Part shown: piece after piece, positions 6,285 through 8,920 of the stretch
Layout: every line of letters starts with the position of its first letter
Position numbering within the stretch: position 1 is the stretch's first letter
Assembly: GCA_044353165.1 (NCBI GenBank)
Contig: JBILCM010000089.1
Location: forward strand, 1 to 8,920
Source: JBILCM01 sp044353165
Lineage (GTDB): Bacteria > Bacillota > Bacilli > Paenibacillales > YIM-B00363
Length of the DNA: 8,920 bases
Direction of reading: 5' to 3'
Made by a program: the position numbers and the translations under genes
The notes under the pieces: model-generated
The model's input: only the letters and a program-made list of their open reading frames with translations
The model's database searches: none
Told to the model about the DNA's origin: nothing

Positions 6285-8920
6285 TTAAAGTGATTTGCTT
6301 TGTTCATTCGATGTCGGGACGTTCTCCCCCACACCTCGTGCCATGTTCGGCCACCAGTTAGCGGAACCGAACGTACGCACCATGACAGGGATGAATAGCG
6401 GCAGCATAACTAGTGCATAGAGCAACAATCCACTTAACACAATCGTGGCAATCTGCATCAGCGACATGACGCCCGAGGGCAACATCGCTGCGAATGTTCC
6501 GCCAAGAATAACCGCTGCAGACATGATGACGGTACCCATCTTTTTCATAGCGAGCAAGATTCCTTCTTGCGGATCCAGATGACGATATTCTTTGAAGCGA
6601 TCCATCAAGAAGATGCTATAGTCGATCCCTAGTGCCATGAGCATGACGAAACCGAAGAACGGCACAGCCCAACTGATGCCATCCAGCCCAATGATCCGCA
6701 CGAAGAGCAGCTCAGCAATGGCAACGGATGTATAGTAGGTAAGCAAGAGCGATAAGACGAGATAAATCGGCATCACGATGGAGCGGAACAGGACGATCAG
6801 AATGAGGGTAATGCCGATCAGCATCAACACCATCGTGCGATTATAATCTGCAGCCGAGATGTTCCGGAGGTCGTTGTTGATGCTCGATTCGCCGCCAATG
6901 GCGATGGTCGATTGCGCATAGGACGTATCCTGCAATCCGCGCATCGCAGCCGCTTCAAGGTCATCCACTTTCAACAACGTCTCAAGATCGTATGGATTGT
7001 CGTTGAACACGACCTCAAATTTGGCGATACGCCGATCTTCTGACATATACACGTTTAGTGCGGCTTGAAATTCGTCATTGCCAATCGCCGTTTCCGGAAT
7101 ATACCACCCGGTCAACGATGTGTCGCCCGAACGGGATAACGTCTGCAGGTAATCTTGTGCCGTTAATAACCCGTCAGATACTTGGTTTAAACCATCAACG
7201 CTCTGGTCGAGGCCGGAGGTCAATTCACCCAATTGACTCGTCAGTCCGGCAAACCCGGATTGCAACTCTTTCTGACCACGTACAATCTGGTCCACTCCGC
7301 CTGTGATCTCAGGAATTCGCTTCACAATCTGGCCCTGTCCCCCGCTCGCTTGCACGAGTCCAACCTCCAGATCACGGATTCCTGCAGTGAATTGTTCAAG
7401 TCCTTGCGCGAGTTTCATTTGTCCATCAGCAGCCTGTGCGAATCCCGCATTCGCCTGATCGATGCCGCCAGCCAAATTGCCAAACTGCGTTTGCCATTGT
7501 TGTAACCCTGCGCTCAGCTGTTCTGATCCAGCCAACAATTGCGTTAGAGCGCCTTGCGTCTTTATAAAATCAGTATCGCTCTGCAGTTGTGGGTATTTCT
7601 GCGCCAAACCTTGCAGCCCTTGACCCATTCCTGAGAGTCCAATGCCGAGCTCCTTCTGGCTGGCGACAATGGCGGCGAAAGATTGCGACATTTGATTTAA
7701 TCCGGAACCGATCTGTTCGTAATTTCGCAGCAGTTCCGCACTGGCCGCCGCCAATCGCTCAGCACTGCCCTGGGCTTGTTGCAAGCCGACTTTCAACTGG
7801 CCGGCACCTGCAGAACCGTCACGCAACCCTTGCTCAATCTGGCGCAAGCCGTTCCCAAGCTCATTAAGACCTTGCTTCAATGCGTTGGTCCCTGCAATCA
7901 ATTGTCCGGCTCCATCTACAGCTTCCTGCAATTGAGGGGCATTGGAGCTTAGTGCAACGCTCGCTTCAGACAATCCGGAGCCGATCTGCCCAAGCCCTGC
8001 TTGCGCATCACCCACCCCGTCACTCAGAGCGCCTACTTGTTGTGTCACTTGCAAATCCACAAGTGCCTCGCCGATCGGTCTTGTGGCGCTGCGCACCGTC
8101 TTCACACCATTCACCTTCGCCAACTCACGACTCACTTGTTCCACAACCGCTAATCCAGCTTGCGTGTCCATCGGCGTGTCACTTTCGACAACGACAGTTG
8201 TTGGCAACGTTTCACCGGGTCCAAAACTGTCGGCAATAATATTAAACCCTTTAACAGATTCATAACGTTCACCAATTTCATTGAGCGAGTTAAACGATGG
8301 AGAGCCTTGATAGACGATAAGCGCAGGAACAGTCACAGCAATGAGAATGAGCAACGTCTGGAGCGGTCTACGCAAAGAGAATCGGCCTACCGCATCCCAC
8401 AACCGACTTTCCTTGTGCTCCAGCGACCCGCGCGCAGGCCAGAAGATCGACTTGCCCAACACCATCATAAAGAAGGGCACTAACGTAACGAGTGCAATCA
8501 ACAAGACCGCAATACCGACAGCAACAGCGACTGCGGATTGGAATAATACAAACGTAGAGAAACCAATCGAGGTAAAGCCTACGAGCACGGCCAAACCCGA
8601 GAAGAATACCGTTCTCCCTGCTGCGCGGTACGTGGCAACAATCGCTTCCACTTTGTTGTCCGTATGAGCCAATTCTTCCTTGAACCGACTGATGAGCAGG
8701 ATGCAATAATCTGTACCGATCCCGAATAAGACAGCGACCATGAAAATTTGCGTGAATGTGGACAAAGGAAAGTCAACGTACTCCACAAGATATGCCACGA
8801 TCGATTGTGAAACAAGGTACGTGAAGCCGACCGTGATCAGCGGGATCAACGGCGCCACCGCGGAACGAAACACGATAAACAGAATGACCAGAATAAAGAC
8901 GAGTGTAATCCATTCTGTCT
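6285..8920 (-). CDS. MMPL/RND-superfamily membrane transporter (5' end cut by window)
   Basis: The frame is open from the window edge (first full codon 8918) to TAA at 6285, giving 877 residues without the N-terminus. The missing part should hold the first helix and the first extracellular domain. Visible first-half helices lie at about residues 1-15, 18-45, 56-76, 103-123 and 131-155, with helix 185-203 opening the second half. The motif GIGTDYCILLISRF (D at about 70) and its counterpart ALGIDYSIFLMDRF (D at about 766) are the GxxxDY proton-relay sites of the MMPL family. Five helices at about 694-844 close the second half. Between the halves is an extracellular domain in which residues 299-590 form a Gly/Leu/Gln-patterned helical stalk. 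The layout resembles Bacillus YdgH-type proteins. Family members export lipids, polyketides or other hydrophobic molecules by proton exchange; the cargo here is unknown. The C-terminal tail is short and polar. Confidence 0.9.
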   Translation of the reverse strand, partial: TEWITLVFILVILFIVFRSAVAPLIPLITVGFTYLVSQSIVAYLVEYVDFPLSTFTQIFMVAVLFGIGTDYCILLISRFKEELAHTDNKVEAIVATYRAAGRTVFFSGLAVLVGFTSIGFSTFVLFQSAVAVAVGIAVLLIALVTLVPFFMMVLGKSIFWPARGSLEHKESRLWDAVGRFSLRRPLQTLLILIAVTVPALIVYQGSPSFNSLNEIGERYESVKGFNIIADSFGPGETLPTTVVVESDTPMDTQAGLAVVEQVSRELAKVNGVKTVRSATRPIGEALVDLQVTQQVGALSDGVGDAQAGLGQIGSGLSEASVALSSNAPQLQEAVDGAGQLIAGTNALKQGLNELGNGLRQIEQGLRDGSAGAGQLKVGLQQAQGSAERLAAASAELLRNYEQIGSGLNQMSQSFAAIVASQKELGIGLSGMGQGLQGLAQKYPQLQSDTDFIKTQGALTQLLAGSEQLSAGLQQWQTQFGNLAGGIDQANAGFAQAADGQMKLAQGLEQFTAGIRDLEVGLVQASGGQGQIVKRIPEITGGVDQIVRGQKELQSGFAGLTSQLGELTSGLDQSVDGLNQVSDGLLTAQDYLQTLSRSGDTSLTGWYIPETAIGNDEFQAALNVYMSEDRRIAKFEVVFNDNPYDLETLLKVDDLEAAAMRGLQDTSYAQSTIAIGGESSINNDLRNISAADYNRTMVLMLIGITLILIVLFRSIVMPIYLVLSLLLTYYTSVAIAELLFVRIIGLDGISWAVPFFGFVMLMALGIDYSIFLMDRFKEYRHLDPQEGILLAMKKMGTVIMSAAVILGGTFAAMLPSGVMSLMQIATIVLSGLLLYALVMLPLFIPVMVRTFGSANWWPNMARGVGENVPTSNEQSKSL
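7149..8024 (-). repeat. Region encoding a Gly-x-x-hydrophobic heptad-like stalk in the MMPL protein
   Basis: About 290 residues follow a recurring pattern with small or hydrophobic positions, such as GLNELGNGLRQIEQGL and GFAGLTSQLGELTSGL, with frequent Gln and Gly. Such degenerate repeats are known from YhgE/Pip-like proteins and some MMPL proteins of Firmicutes and probably form long helical hairpins on the outer face of the membrane. DNA-level repetition is weak; the repetition is mainly in the protein. Confidence 0.75.

Noticed and set aside
7880..8483. Several overlapping plus-strand frames opposite the MMPL gene
   Set aside because: They are antisense to a clearly recognisable membrane protein, have no domain signal and lack start signals.
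1..8920. CRISPR array, tRNA, rRNA, phage or toxin-antitoxin content
   Set aside because: No spaced direct repeats, cloverleaf sequences, or recognisable phage, nuclease or toxin motifs were seen on either strand.

Overview
The window looks like a stretch of a Gram-positive Firmicutes chromosome, most likely Paenibacillus or a close relative (Paenibacillaceae). The evidence is the purine-rich ribosome binding sites, a lipobox solute-binding lipoprotein, an LplB/LplC-type permease pair with no ATPase gene of its own, and a membrane-bound Cache/AraC regulator, a combination that is abundant in that group. All genes lie on the minus strand, so the window reads from right to left. The genus is inferred from gene style, not from a marker gene.

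Right part (6285-8920): most of an MMPL/RND-superfamily membrane transporter whose N-terminus lies beyond the window. It has two membrane halves, each with a GxxxDY motif, and a very long Gly/Gln/Leu-patterned extracellular segment between them. A strong hairpin (6214-6256) ends this unit. A gap of about 130 bases follows (6080-6213), which probably holds the control region of the next operon.

Middle (2279-6079): an ABC sugar-importer operon. The LplB-type permease (5171-6079) comes first. The LplC-type permease (4279-5169) starts one base after the first permease's stop codon. Then comes the substrate-binding lipoprotein (2279-4201), preceded by a 77-base gap with a hairpin and a TATAAT box. 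No ATP-binding subunit is present. Importers of this class are usually driven by a shared MsmX-type ATPase encoded elsewhere. The lipoprotein carries an extra segment of about 130 residues, rich in Ala, Glu and Lys, between its lipid anchor and its binding domain.

Left part (1-2135): a large transmembrane regulator cut by the window edge exactly where its AraC-type DNA-binding domain begins. It has an extracellular sensor region between two membrane helices. It probably senses a sugar or a surface cue and controls the adjacent importer. A hairpin (2235-2265) and a 143-base leader separate it from the lipoprotein gene.

I see no rRNA, tRNA, CRISPR array, transposase, phage gene or defence system. 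Most of the content is ordinary importer-plus-regulator architecture. The most unusual feature is the long alanine-rich coiled tether in the binding protein, followed by the repeat stalk of the MMPL protein and the palindromic hairpin between the two transcription units.
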